From contig JBDXCG010000003.1 in NCBI GenBank assembly GCA_039980455.1, forward strand, positions 1,550,001 to 1,614,000: a stretch of 64,000 nucleotides of DNA, read 5' to 3'. This document shows, piece after piece, positions 52,370 to 59,052 of the stretch. The first letter of the stretch is position 1. Every line of letters begins with the position of its first letter. The translations under genes were made by a program, and so were the position numbers. The notes under the pieces were generated by a model. That model was given only the letters and a program-made list of their open reading frames with translations. It was not told the origin of the DNA and made no database searches. This DNA is from CALINF01 sp039980455. Its GTDB lineage: Bacteria > Pseudomonadota > Gammaproteobacteria > Pseudomonadales > Halieaceae.

Positions 52370-54265
52370 GCTGCGCTGAGGCGTGAGTAAGCCATAGCCG
52401 TAGATACTGTCTCTGCCAGGAGGACCCAAATCCACCGCCGACGCAAACAACTGTGCTCGCGCATCAGTATAGGGCTGCAGATGACGCAACCTAGCCGCGG
52501 CTATAGCTGCAAAGGGTACGGCGAACGATGTACCCGAAGAGGCCACAAATCCACCACCTGCATTGGCGTGTAACAAGCCGACACCGGGTGCGGCTAAATC
52601 CAGATAATCACCGCGATTTGCTAACCTGAAGACCTCCCCGCGTTCATCAACAGCGGTTACTGCGACAACCGATTCATACGCCGCCGGATACATAGGATTT
52701 GCTACGGGGCCACCGTTTCCTGCCGCTGCCATCACTATCATGCCATCGCGCGTAGCCCGACCCAGTGCAGCCTCGAGCAGCCTGTTAGGCGGCCCCGCGA
52801 GACTCACATTCACAACATCCACATTGGCCGAGACCAGCCAGTCCAGTGCTCGCACCAGGCTAACGGTACTGGCAATCTCACCGCGCTCTTCATCCACTTC
52901 AAACACAGAGGCCGCATACACCTGCGAGCTCGGCGCTAAGCCCTGATAATCCGAATGATTGCCTGCGATAATCGAGGCTACCGCTGTACCGTGGAACGCA
53001 GGCTGTTGCCTATCGGGCGCGGTGAACGAACGTACTTCAATCGACGCATCGGTCAATGCGGGATGCGCGGTATCTACTGTGCTGTCTATCATGCCAATGC
53101 GCACAGGTAGGGATGCAATATCGTCAGGGAAATCAATCGCATCACGAGGCGTTATACCCGTAGTGCCGTTGCCGTCATCAGGGTCCCCAGCGGTATAAAT
53201 ATGGTTAAGGTCTACTTCAGCGCGCTCTTTACCCACAATATCGATCACGCCCTTGCGGATCTCAGTAATATCAAAGCTTGAGGGCGCTGCCACTTCTGCT
53301 AGACGCAGCCCCAAACCAGGAAGATCTGTTACTGCATCGAACAAGTATCCCTTATCAGCCAGCTGTTCAAATACTTCAGGTTCGGCCATCACCAGCCACT
53401 GCTCTTTGGTAATGCGACGCTCATCAACCTCCAATGAGGTTTCTATCTTGTCGATTATGTCATCGACCTGATTGTCGAAACGATCTTCAATGTTCGCAGC
53501 TACCTGTGATTCCGTTGATGTCTCTACGGAATCTTCAATGGAGGAGTTCAGCTCCTGCGCAACACTCTCTTCGACGCTATCCTCTACTGTGTCAGATACT
53601 GCTTCGGCAACGGAGGCCTCAACAGTTTGCTCAACCGTATCTTCTACTGTCTCAGCGACCTGCTCTTCGACAGACTCCTCTAAAGAATCTTCAACTCGAT
53701 CTTCCACGCTGCTGGCGACGCTCTCCTCGACCGACTCCTCAATCGCGACTTCAAGCCCTTCCTCCACTTGTTCAGCGATCGATTCCTGCACAGAGTCCTC
53801 AACTACTTCTGCGACACTATCTTCTATGCTGTCTTCGATAGCGTCTGCAACCTCTTCCTCTACGGCCTCATCTACGTCGTCCTCCAGCCGGTCCTCGATC
53901 TTACCTTCAAGAAAGCCACCCAGCGTAAGTTCGGCCTGCTCCTCCAGCTGCTCCTCCACCGCATCGGCCACTTGGTCCTCAACGCTCTCGCTGACCTCTT
54001 CTTCCAGCGCTTCTTCCAACGCCTCTTCTACTGACTCTTCTACCGAGTCTTCCACAGAATCATCAATCGTGACCTCCGTGTAGCCCCCCAGGGTGAGCTG
54101 TGCGTAGGCTGGGCGGATGACCAAGGCTAATGCGAGCAGAAGCGCACCCACAGCCAGCAAACCGGTCTTTGAAGACAGGTTCGAGACAGGGTGAATTCTG
54201 TATTTTTCCTTGATAATCATAAAGATACGAGACTTTTCCATTAAAAAAGTGGCAGCAATCATCAT
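52337..54265 (-). CDS. Exported subtilisin-like protease with long acidic repeat stalk
   Basis: The 642-residue frame has a hydrophobic signal at about 34-55 (cleavage near AYA-QL; the true start may be residue 9 or 16). Residues 70-275 are a low-complexity stalk, mostly SVEE/SVED/AVEE-type tetrads with a hydrophobic residue every fourth position, interrupted by LTLGG segments. Residues 385-640 are a peptidase S8 domain with triad Asp394 (GMIDSTVDTAHP), His425 (FHGTAVASIIAG) and Ser580 (SGTSFAVPFAAIA), and oxyanion Asn517 (AAAGNGGP). It should be active outside the cytoplasm. It is divergent from an ECF sigma/anti-sigma pair, which probably regulates it. Confidence 0.88.
   Translation of the reverse strand: MMIAATFLMEKSRIFMIIKEKYRIHPVSNLSSKTGLLAVGALLLALALVIRPAYAQLTLGGYTEVTIDDSVEDSVEESVEEALEEALEEEVSESVEDQVADAVEEQLEEQAELTLGGFLEGKIEDRLEDDVDEAVEEEVADAIEDSIEDSVAEVVEDSVQESIAEQVEEGLEVAIEESVEESVASSVEDRVEDSLEESVEEQVAETVEDTVEQTVEASVAEAVSDTVEDSVEESVAQELNSSIEDSVETSTESQVAANIEDRFDNQVDDIIDKIETSLEVDERRITKEQWLVMAEPEVFEQLADKGYLFDAVTDLPGLGLRLAEVAAPSSFDITEIRKGVIDIVGKERAEVDLNHIYTAGDPDDGNGTTGITPRDAIDFPDDIASLPVRIGMIDSTVDTAHPALTDASIEVRSFTAPDRQQPAFHGTAVASIIAGNHSDYQGLAPSSQVYAASVFEVDEERGEIASTVSLVRALDWLVSANVDVVNVSLAGPPNRLLEAALGRATRDGMIVMAAAGNGGPVANPMYPAAYESVVAVTAVDERGEVFRLANRGDYLDLAAPGVGLLHANAGGGFVASSGTSFAVPFAAIAAARLRHLQPYTDARAQLFASAVDLGPPGRDSIYGYGLLTPQRSLLPTVGKASP
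53441..54058 (-). repeat. Low-complexity tetrad-repeat coding region (acidic stalk)
   Basis: This DNA encodes the roughly 205-residue stalk of the subtilase. Degenerate 12-base units encode V/L-E-D/E-S/A tetrads. Because Val, Glu, Asp, Ser and Ala codons alternate, the opposite strand also stays open for long stretches, but those frames read Ser/Thr monotony and are not genes. The degeneracy of the codons suggests old expansion under selection rather than recent slippage. Confidence 0.8.
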
Positions 54266-54280
54266 GATTACTGTGTAGAG

Positions 54281-54343
54281 TTAACGTTTCTCAAACGGAT
54301 AAATTCCATCAGATGGAATAGAATCCCCGCCTCAAACGTCAAA
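54281..54343. promoter_or_regulatory. Divergent ECF-type promoters sharing an inverted repeat
   Basis: ATTCCATC A GATGGAAT (54303-54319) is a perfect 8-bp dyad. Its right arm gives GGAATA on the plus strand, followed after 16 bases by CGTCAAA (54337-54343), 19 bases upstream of the sigma gene. Its left arm gives GGAATT on the minus strand (54307-54302), followed after 15 bases by CGTTAA (54286-54281), 16 bases before the protease start. Both halves resemble GGAAC/CGTC ECF promoters, which would make sigma and protease genes co-regulated. A repressor operator is the alternative reading of the dyad. Confidence 0.5.
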
Positions 54344-54361
54344 CATTTTAACAGGAAACGT

Positions 54362-54886
54362 ATGCCACCGCTCGGCGAATCTCAGCGCGAAGCACTGCTT
54401 GCCGAATTAGGCGGATTACGTAAATTCTGTTACTCGCTGACAGGGAATGGCGCGGACGCAGACGATTTACTGCAGACGACCGTGGAGAAGATCCTCCAAA
54501 AGGGGATGCCACACGATGCTCACCCGGCTAAATGGGCGTATCGGGTCTGCAAAAACACGTGGATTGATGAGATTCGTTCACGGGATGTCCGGCTCAAATA
54601 CCCGCAGCAGGCTGAGGCGGAGAGCGAAATGTCGCTCTCTACGGAGACAGTCGCTCACGATGAGCGAGAGATAGTCACCGTAAGCAAAGCGCTCGACGAA
54701 TTACCTGCGGAACAGCGTTTGGCGCTCAGCCTGGTGGCCATTGATGGCAAAACCTACGCCGAAGCAGCCGATATATTGGAAGTGCCTATAGGGACGATCA
54801 TGAGCAGAATCGCCCGGGCCAGAAAGAATTTGGTGGCATCGCTGGGCGATGAATTGCCAGACATGACGAATCGGGACAAGACATGA
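54362..54886 (+). CDS. ECF-type RNA polymerase sigma factor
   Basis: The 174 residues have the two ECF regions: sigma-2 (about 18-80; LRKFCYSLTGNGADADDLLQ, WAYRVCKNTWIDEIRSRD) and sigma-4 (about 108-160; LDELPAEQRLALSLVAIDGK, YAEAADILEVPIGTIMSRIA, RARKNL). AGGA lies 6 bases before the ATG. The next gene overlaps its stop by 4 bases and encodes a membrane protein of anti-sigma type. The opposite-strand neighbour is the stalked subtilase. Confidence 0.93.
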   Translation: MPPLGESQREALLAELGGLRKFCYSLTGNGADADDLLQTTVEKILQKGMPHDAHPAKWAYRVCKNTWIDEIRSRDVRLKYPQQAEAESEMSLSTETVAHDEREIVTVSKALDELPAEQRLALSLVAIDGKTYAEAADILEVPIGTIMSRIARARKNLVASLGDELPDMTNRDKT

Positions 54887-55629
54887 CAGACAATAACTAC
54901 GACAGCGACAAGAACAACGAACTGTTATCGCAATATTTGGATGGCGAATTGGACTCGGGGCAATCACTGGAGCTAAAGCGACGTCTTTTGGCCGAACCCG
55001 AGTTGAGAGCGCAGTTCGATCGCTTGCAGCGGGTTTCCACGCGTGTACAAACCGCCTTTAACCAAGCGGGCCTGGATAGCGTGCCGCATGATACTCGCGC
55101 GCTACTGGAGCATGCACCGATATCAGCCTCTTCACAGCTGGCTTCGGCTCAGCGCCGACCTTTCCTGTCTTTTGCCGTGGCTGCGAGTATTGCGGTGGCT
55201 GCCGGCGTTATCATGGTGCCCAAGTGGGGTGCAGAGTCGACCCTCAATCCTATTTCTAATAGCGCGTACGATGTGCAGCTTTCGCAAACGCTTGAATCCA
55301 CACCCTCTATGAGCGAAGGCTGGGCGCAGTTAGAAGATGGCCGCGCGGTTCGTCCCATTTTGAGCTTTAAGGCGGACTCAGGCACCTGGTGTCGCGAATT
55401 TCTTGTGCAGCAAGATAGCAGTGCAGAACGAGGCATTGCTTGTAGAAGCAATAATGAATGGAATATTGAAGTACTAGCTGCAACAGAAGTACCAGGCAGC
55501 GCGAACGAATACCGACCCGCTGGTAGCAGCAACCAGGCGTCTGTATCGCAGTACATGGCAGAAAAGGCCGTCGGAGTTGCCGCTGGCAAAGAAGAAGAAG
55601 CGCAACTGATTGCTACACAGTGGCAATAG
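54883..55629 (+). CDS. Putative membrane anti-sigma factor
   Basis: The 248 residues have a cytoplasmic N-terminal helical domain (LLSQYLDGELDSGQSLELKR, typical anti-sigma domain topology but without the HxxxCxxC zinc motif), one membrane segment at about 94-113, and a periplasmic part with two cysteines, Cys170 (GTWCREFLV) and Cys187 (RGIACRSN), that could form a disulfide. The ATGA overlap with the sigma gene supports coupled synthesis and binding. It could be released by proteolysis or a redox signal; no site was recognised. Confidence 0.82.
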   Translation: MTDNNYDSDKNNELLSQYLDGELDSGQSLELKRRLLAEPELRAQFDRLQRVSTRVQTAFNQAGLDSVPHDTRALLEHAPISASSQLASAQRRPFLSFAVAASIAVAAGVIMVPKWGAESTLNPISNSAYDVQLSQTLESTPSMSEGWAQLEDGRAVRPILSFKADSGTWCREFLVQQDSSAERGIACRSNNEWNIEVLAATEVPGSANEYRPAGSSNQASVSQYMAEKAVGVAAGKEEEAQLIATQWQ

Positions 55630-55657
55630 CCACTAGCCCCCTCCCCTAGGGCTATAA

Positions 55658-55693
55658 CCCAGCGCCCGAGTAGTTTGCTGGGGCCGCTTTTTT
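55658..55693 (+). terminator. Intrinsic terminator after the sigma/anti-sigma operon
   Basis: CCCAGC and GCTGGG (55658-55663, 55677-55682), extendable by an AGCG/CGCT pairing with a small bulge, are followed by TTTTTT at 55688-55693. It lies 29 bases after the anti-sigma stop. A smaller TAGCCC / GGGCTA hairpin sits just before it. Confidence 0.6.
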
Positions 55694-55694
55694 G

Positions 55695-55719
55695 CCACAC
55701 CACACCACATCACACCACA
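55695..55719. repeat. Pentanucleotide CCACA tandem repeat
   Basis: Five consecutive 5-base units: CCACA three times, TCACA once and CCACA once. It lies just after the terminator and does not look coding. Confidence 0.7.
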
Positions 55720-56358
55720 CTAAATCAGAAGCAGCCTAAGCAGGATGCCAGTTAGCGGAGGTTGGGATCGTTTATGCTCAGGATAACCTCCGGCAAAGAT
55801 GCAAGAAGGCTCAGACGACTACGGTAGGCTTAATAGAGAAAAAGAAGCAGGGCTTATTGCCCCATGTAGACAATAAGCCCTGAAGTCCAGAACAAGCGCG
55901 CTAGCTAACTTGTTCCTGAAGACGGTCAGAACGAGGGAATGAAGGATTTTCTACCCCAGTGCTCGCTTCCGTTTGCTTTCGAAGCGGCACATCCCCGTTG
56001 ATCGGTCACCAGACATCACATTGCAATCGTTTGTTGCTGCGATAACACCAATGATCTGGCGACTCTAAATAAGATAAAGGAACGTATGAGAGCCGCGTAT
56101 TCTTTGCTCTTTGGCAAGAATTACGCACCCAGGACTCTTCACCGCTCCTTAAGCGCTGTTTCACTCCGCTTTGATTAGATGACGACTCTGGAGAGAGATT
56201 TATTCCACATAATGGCCAAAAAAATGAAATAGTTTGAATAAAAATCGTAGGACATTGTTTTTATTGAGTTTTTGGATACTATTTAAACTGATTATTATTG
56301 CTAATCAGGGCTATTAGGCCACCCACAGACTCCATTTTTCGCACAGAGAGCAGTCATT
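55720..56358. other. Gene-free stretch with three hairpins
   Basis: No convincing coding sequence exists here on either strand. Three inverted repeats occur in series: CGGAGGTT / AACCTCCG (55756-55763, 55785-55792), a perfect 12-bp CAGGGCTTATTG / CAATAAGCCCTG (55848-55859, 55871-55882) and GAACAAG / CTTGTTC (55890-55896, 55909-55915). The last 150 bases before 56359 are markedly AT-rich with runs of A and T, as expected for the promoter of the YeeE/YedE pair. A structured RNA, a remnant of a mobile repeat, or terminator-like folds would all fit. I could not match a known riboswitch. Confidence 0.55.
55848..55882. repeat. Perfect 12-bp inverted repeat
   Basis: CAGGGCTTATTG, an 11-base loop and CAATAAGCCCTG. 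It has no T-run, so it is not an obvious terminator. A hairpin RNA or a protein binding dyad is possible. Confidence 0.8.
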
Positions 56359-56778
56359 ATGAGCGATTATCTGATTCCATTAGCCGGGGGGCTACTTATC
56401 GGCCTCTCTGCCGCCGCGCTACTGTTAACACAGGGCAGAATTGCGGGTATCGCCGGAATACTCTACGGCGCTATCTCCGGGCAGGCAGACAACCTTTGGC
56501 GATGGCTTTTTCTAGCAGGTTTGTTACTAGGCCCTGTTCTCTATCACTCGCTCAGTGGGCTACCGCTGCCCATCGCCAGCAATTTGTCTGCGGTGCATGC
56601 AGTCGCCGGTGGGTTATTGGTGGGTATAGGTACGCGCATTGGCGCCGGATGCACGAGCGGTCATGGTGTTTGTGGCCTGGGCAGACGGTCGGTTCGGTCT
56701 CTGGCGGCCACCTGCACGTTTATGGCCACTGGAGTGGCGACTGTGTTTGTAATCCGCCACGTAATGGGAGGCGCATAA
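56359..56778 (+). CDS. YeeE/YedE family transporter, N-terminal half protein
   Basis: The 139 residues have about four membrane segments and the conserved GTRIGAGCTSGHGVCGLGRR motif near residue 94, where the cysteines guide thiosulfate or sulfide in TsuA/YeeE-type proteins. In many proteobacteria the full transporter is split into two adjacent genes, and here the next gene supplies the second half. The two stop/start codons abut (TAA-GTG), so they are translationally coupled. The likely role is import of reduced sulfur compounds. No rhodanese or beta-lactamase partner is adjacent. Confidence 0.88.
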   Translation: MSDYLIPLAGGLLIGLSAAALLLTQGRIAGIAGILYGAISGQADNLWRWLFLAGLLLGPVLYHSLSGLPLPIASNLSAVHAVAGGLLVGIGTRIGAGCTSGHGVCGLGRRSVRSLAATCTFMATGVATVFVIRHVMGGA

Positions 56779-57192
56779 GTGAAGAACTTCATGGCTCTTA
56801 TGTGCGGCACCCTCTTCGGTGTTGGGTTAGCGGCATCGGGTATGACCGATACCGCCAAAGTATTGGGTTTTTTGGATATTGCCGGTAGTTGGGTACCGGA
56901 TCTCGCTTTCGTTATGGGAGGGGCAGTACTGGTGACGCTAATTACCTTTCCGCTCATACTCAAGCGAACACGCCCTGTGTTCACCGACCGCTTTTTCGTG
57001 CCTACGATTACTCTGATCGATAAACGCTTGATCGGGGGCTCAGCCCTGTTTGGCATTGGCTGGGGAATCTATGGGTACTGCCCAGGGCCCGCCCTCTCGG
57101 CGTTGGTCTATTTGCAGCCCAATACATTCATCTTTGTAGCGGCCATGTTGGCTGGCATTTATGTGGCTGCAAAATTTCTACCCAGTAGCTGA
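56779..57192 (+). CDS. YeeE/YedE family transporter, C-terminal half protein (DUF6691)
   Basis: The GTG start follows the stop of the first half directly. The 137 residues have about four membrane segments, MCGTLFGVGLAASGMTDTAK near the N-terminus and FGIGWGIYGYCPGPALSALV near residue 98 with the second family cysteine motif. Together with the previous protein it should build one sulfur-compound channel. Confidence 0.88.
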   Translation: MKNFMALMCGTLFGVGLAASGMTDTAKVLGFLDIAGSWVPDLAFVMGGAVLVTLITFPLILKRTRPVFTDRFFVPTITLIDKRLIGGSALFGIGWGIYGYCPGPALSALVYLQPNTFIFVAAMLAGIYVAAKFLPSS

Positions 57193-57233
57193 GTGGGTCG
57201 CTGTCAGTCATCGTCGCTGGACGAGCGCGATTC

Positions 57234-57662
57234 TTAACGATTGGGATCTGGCACTCTGCTCCGAGCATGTTCCATCAGAGCCCAAAGGATATTGCTGGAG
57301 CTCACCTGGCCAACTAATTTGCCAGACTCAATAACCGGTCGTCTGCGCTGACGCGTCTGCAACATGGACTGCGCGACCTCAACAATGTTATCGGCTGGAC
57401 CACAGCTATTAACCTCCACCGTCATCGAATCTTGTACCAATGCATGATCGGGGTCGCCATCATTGTAAATCGCAGCTAGCACACTCTGTAAGCAGTCAAG
57501 CTCCGACAGGATGCCTACCGCGCAGCCCTGCTCGTCAACTACTGTAATGCCTGTGAGCTTGTGCTCTACGATCATTTCGATCGCCTGTGAGAGCTTCGCA
57601 TCAACGCGGATCGTCAATGGGTTACGTCGCATGCAATCTTGTATTTGGGTAGGCTTGTGCAT
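57234..57662 (-). CDS. Protein of two CBS domains
   Basis: The 142 residues are two CBS repeats: IQDCMRRNPLTIRVDAKL with ITVVDEQGCAVGILSELD, then QDSMTVEVNSCGPADNIVE with RRPVIESGKLVGQVSSSN. CBS pairs bind adenosyl ligands (AMP, ATP, SAM) and regulate partners. No partner is visible except by proximity. It is divergent from the BtrH-like gene and convergent with YeeE/YedE. Confidence 0.9.
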   Translation of the reverse strand: MHKPTQIQDCMRRNPLTIRVDAKLSQAIEMIVEHKLTGITVVDEQGCAVGILSELDCLQSVLAAIYNDGDPDHALVQDSMTVEVNSCGPADNIVEVAQSMLQTRQRRRPVIESGKLVGQVSSSNILWALMEHARSRVPDPNR

Positions 57663-57760
57663 GTGGGGTATCCTTTCTGCTTAAGTACTTCTGCTGTGGA
57701 AATTCAATAGTAGCAGACCTTTTTCCCATTGCGACAAACACCCGCGGAGACCGCAATCCT

Positions 57761-58816
57761 ATGCAGGCCATGATAGAAGAATTTCGCATCCTTCCCGCCG
57801 GCCACTGTGGCAGCGGTGCCATGCGCAACCTTATCTACCACTACTGCGATCTAGACCTACCAGAGGGCGTCGTTTTCGGGTTGGGTGCAGGCATCGATAC
57901 CGTCTATTTCACGTACGAAAAAGCCAGTCCCCCGTTTATGTTTTTCGGGCGCGGCTCTTCTATGGAAACCGATGTAACCCGCAACCTGGGAATCGACTAC
58001 CGCGAGCAAACAGAATTAAACGATGACACCGCTTGGGAAGATGTGAAAACCGAGGTGTTGAGCGGCAATCCAACCATGTTATCGGGCGATATTTTCTACC
58101 TAGATTACCGAGAATTCAAAGTGCACTTTCCCGGGCATCGCTTCGTATTGCTGGGTTTCAACGAAGACGCACAAGAGGTCTATATCGCCGACCGAATAAA
58201 TACGCATGCAGAGACCTGTTCGATGGGCGCACTCCGACTGAGCCGTAGCGCAGAGGTTGGTATTAGCAGCCACAACTTATGGGGAAAGTTTCACTCCTCT
58301 CATGTCAGCAACTCTTTGCCAGAAGCCTGCGGGTTAGCACTGAAAATGTCCGTTGAAAGAATGCAGGGTATTGATCTGTCGCAGCGTGACCTGATGCAAA
58401 ACGCCGCAGGGGGTAACACGCGCTGCGCGACGGGCCTGGATGGCCTCCGAGCTATGCGACAGGACTTTACGCAGTGGAAGGGGCTACCGGACGCAGTTGA
58501 TCGCATTACGTACGTGGATAATGCCATTGTTAAATTCGGCACGGGCGGCGGCTTTTTTCGTGATCACTATGCCCGTTTCATGGAATGGTCTCGGCAGCAG
58601 CGTCCTGACCTTGTGAGTGACGATTGCGTTGCACTTGCAAACACAACTGCAGCGCAATGGAATGCGCTGTCTCCCATGCTACAGTCTTTGGCTGCAGCGC
58701 CTGATGATAATACATTATGGGCGCAATGCGCCGAGCAGCTCGACGACATTTTTCATACGGAATATTTGTTGTTTGGCCAGCTCGGCGACAGCGTGCTTGG
58801 AGCCGTAACCGCGTGA
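57761..58816 (+). CDS. BtrH-like cysteine-acyltransferase-fold protein
   Basis: The 351 residues resemble BtrH of butirosin synthesis, which transfers an acyl chain from an acyl carrier protein to an aminoglycoside. The N-terminal half has a papain/C39-like triad: Cys16 (AGHCGSGAMRNLIYHY), His126 (FPGHRFVLLGF) and Asp144 (VYIADRI), with LPEGVVFGLGAGIDTVYF and FGRGSSMETD typical of the BtrH_N family. The C-terminal half (GTGGGFFRDHYARFMEW) resembles DUF4872. No biosynthetic genes are near. feoA follows with a 4-base GTGA overlap, so the gene is part of an iron-transport operon. Confidence 0.78.
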   Translation: MQAMIEEFRILPAGHCGSGAMRNLIYHYCDLDLPEGVVFGLGAGIDTVYFTYEKASPPFMFFGRGSSMETDVTRNLGIDYREQTELNDDTAWEDVKTEVLSGNPTMLSGDIFYLDYREFKVHFPGHRFVLLGFNEDAQEVYIADRINTHAETCSMGALRLSRSAEVGISSHNLWGKFHSSHVSNSLPEACGLALKMSVERMQGIDLSQRDLMQNAAGGNTRCATGLDGLRAMRQDFTQWKGLPDAVDRITYVDNAIVKFGTGGGFFRDHYARFMEWSRQQRPDLVSDDCVALANTTAAQWNALSPMLQSLAAAPDDNTLWAQCAEQLDDIFHTEYLLFGQLGDSVLGAVTA

Positions 58817-59052
58817 GCCATTCTTTGTGGGAGCTTCAAGCTGGTGAGAGTGCTCGCATAACAGGCTACGATGACGCGCTTGCAGATAGCTACCGGATTC
58901 GGCTGATGGAACTTGGGTTTCATGTTAATGAACATGTGATCTGTGTGCAGTCTCCTTCGCTAGGTGCCCCCAAAGTTTTTCGCGTCAGCAACACTGTGTT
59001 TTCACTGGATGATGAAGTGGCGCTATACATCATGGTAGATCCAGGCGCATGA
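58813..59052 (+). CDS. feoA: Ferrous iron transport protein A
   Basis: The GTG at 58813 overlaps the previous stop and gives 79 residues; the open frame extends further upstream inside the BtrH-like gene, but that is not used. The SH3-like FeoA fold is visible: SLWELQAGESARITGYDDAL, SYRIRLMELGFHVNEHVICV and VFRVSNTVFSLDDEVALYIM. FeoA supports FeoB activity in ferrous iron import. The stop overlaps the feoB start by 4 bases. Confidence 0.9.
   Translation: MSHSLWELQAGESARITGYDDALADSYRIRLMELGFHVNEHVICVQSPSLGAPKVFRVSNTVFSLDDEVALYIMVDPGA

Noticed and set aside
53472..54083. Long open frame on the plus strand rich in Ser and Thr (203 codons)
   Set aside because: It is the mirror of the SVEE-type repeat of the subtilase; the codon pattern leaves the other strand open, and it has no start site, domain or composition of a real protein.
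55740..55850. Possible GEMM-type c-di-GMP riboswitch (GGCAAAGATGCAAG and CTACGGTAGGC pieces)
   Set aside because: The order and spacing of the conserved blocks do not match the GEMM consensus, and the paired P1 helix is missing; the resemblance is limited to short words.
58717..58812. Longer feoA frame beginning inside the BtrH-like gene
   Set aside because: The extra residues are basic and without family match; GTG 58813 overlapping the stop gives the normal FeoA length.
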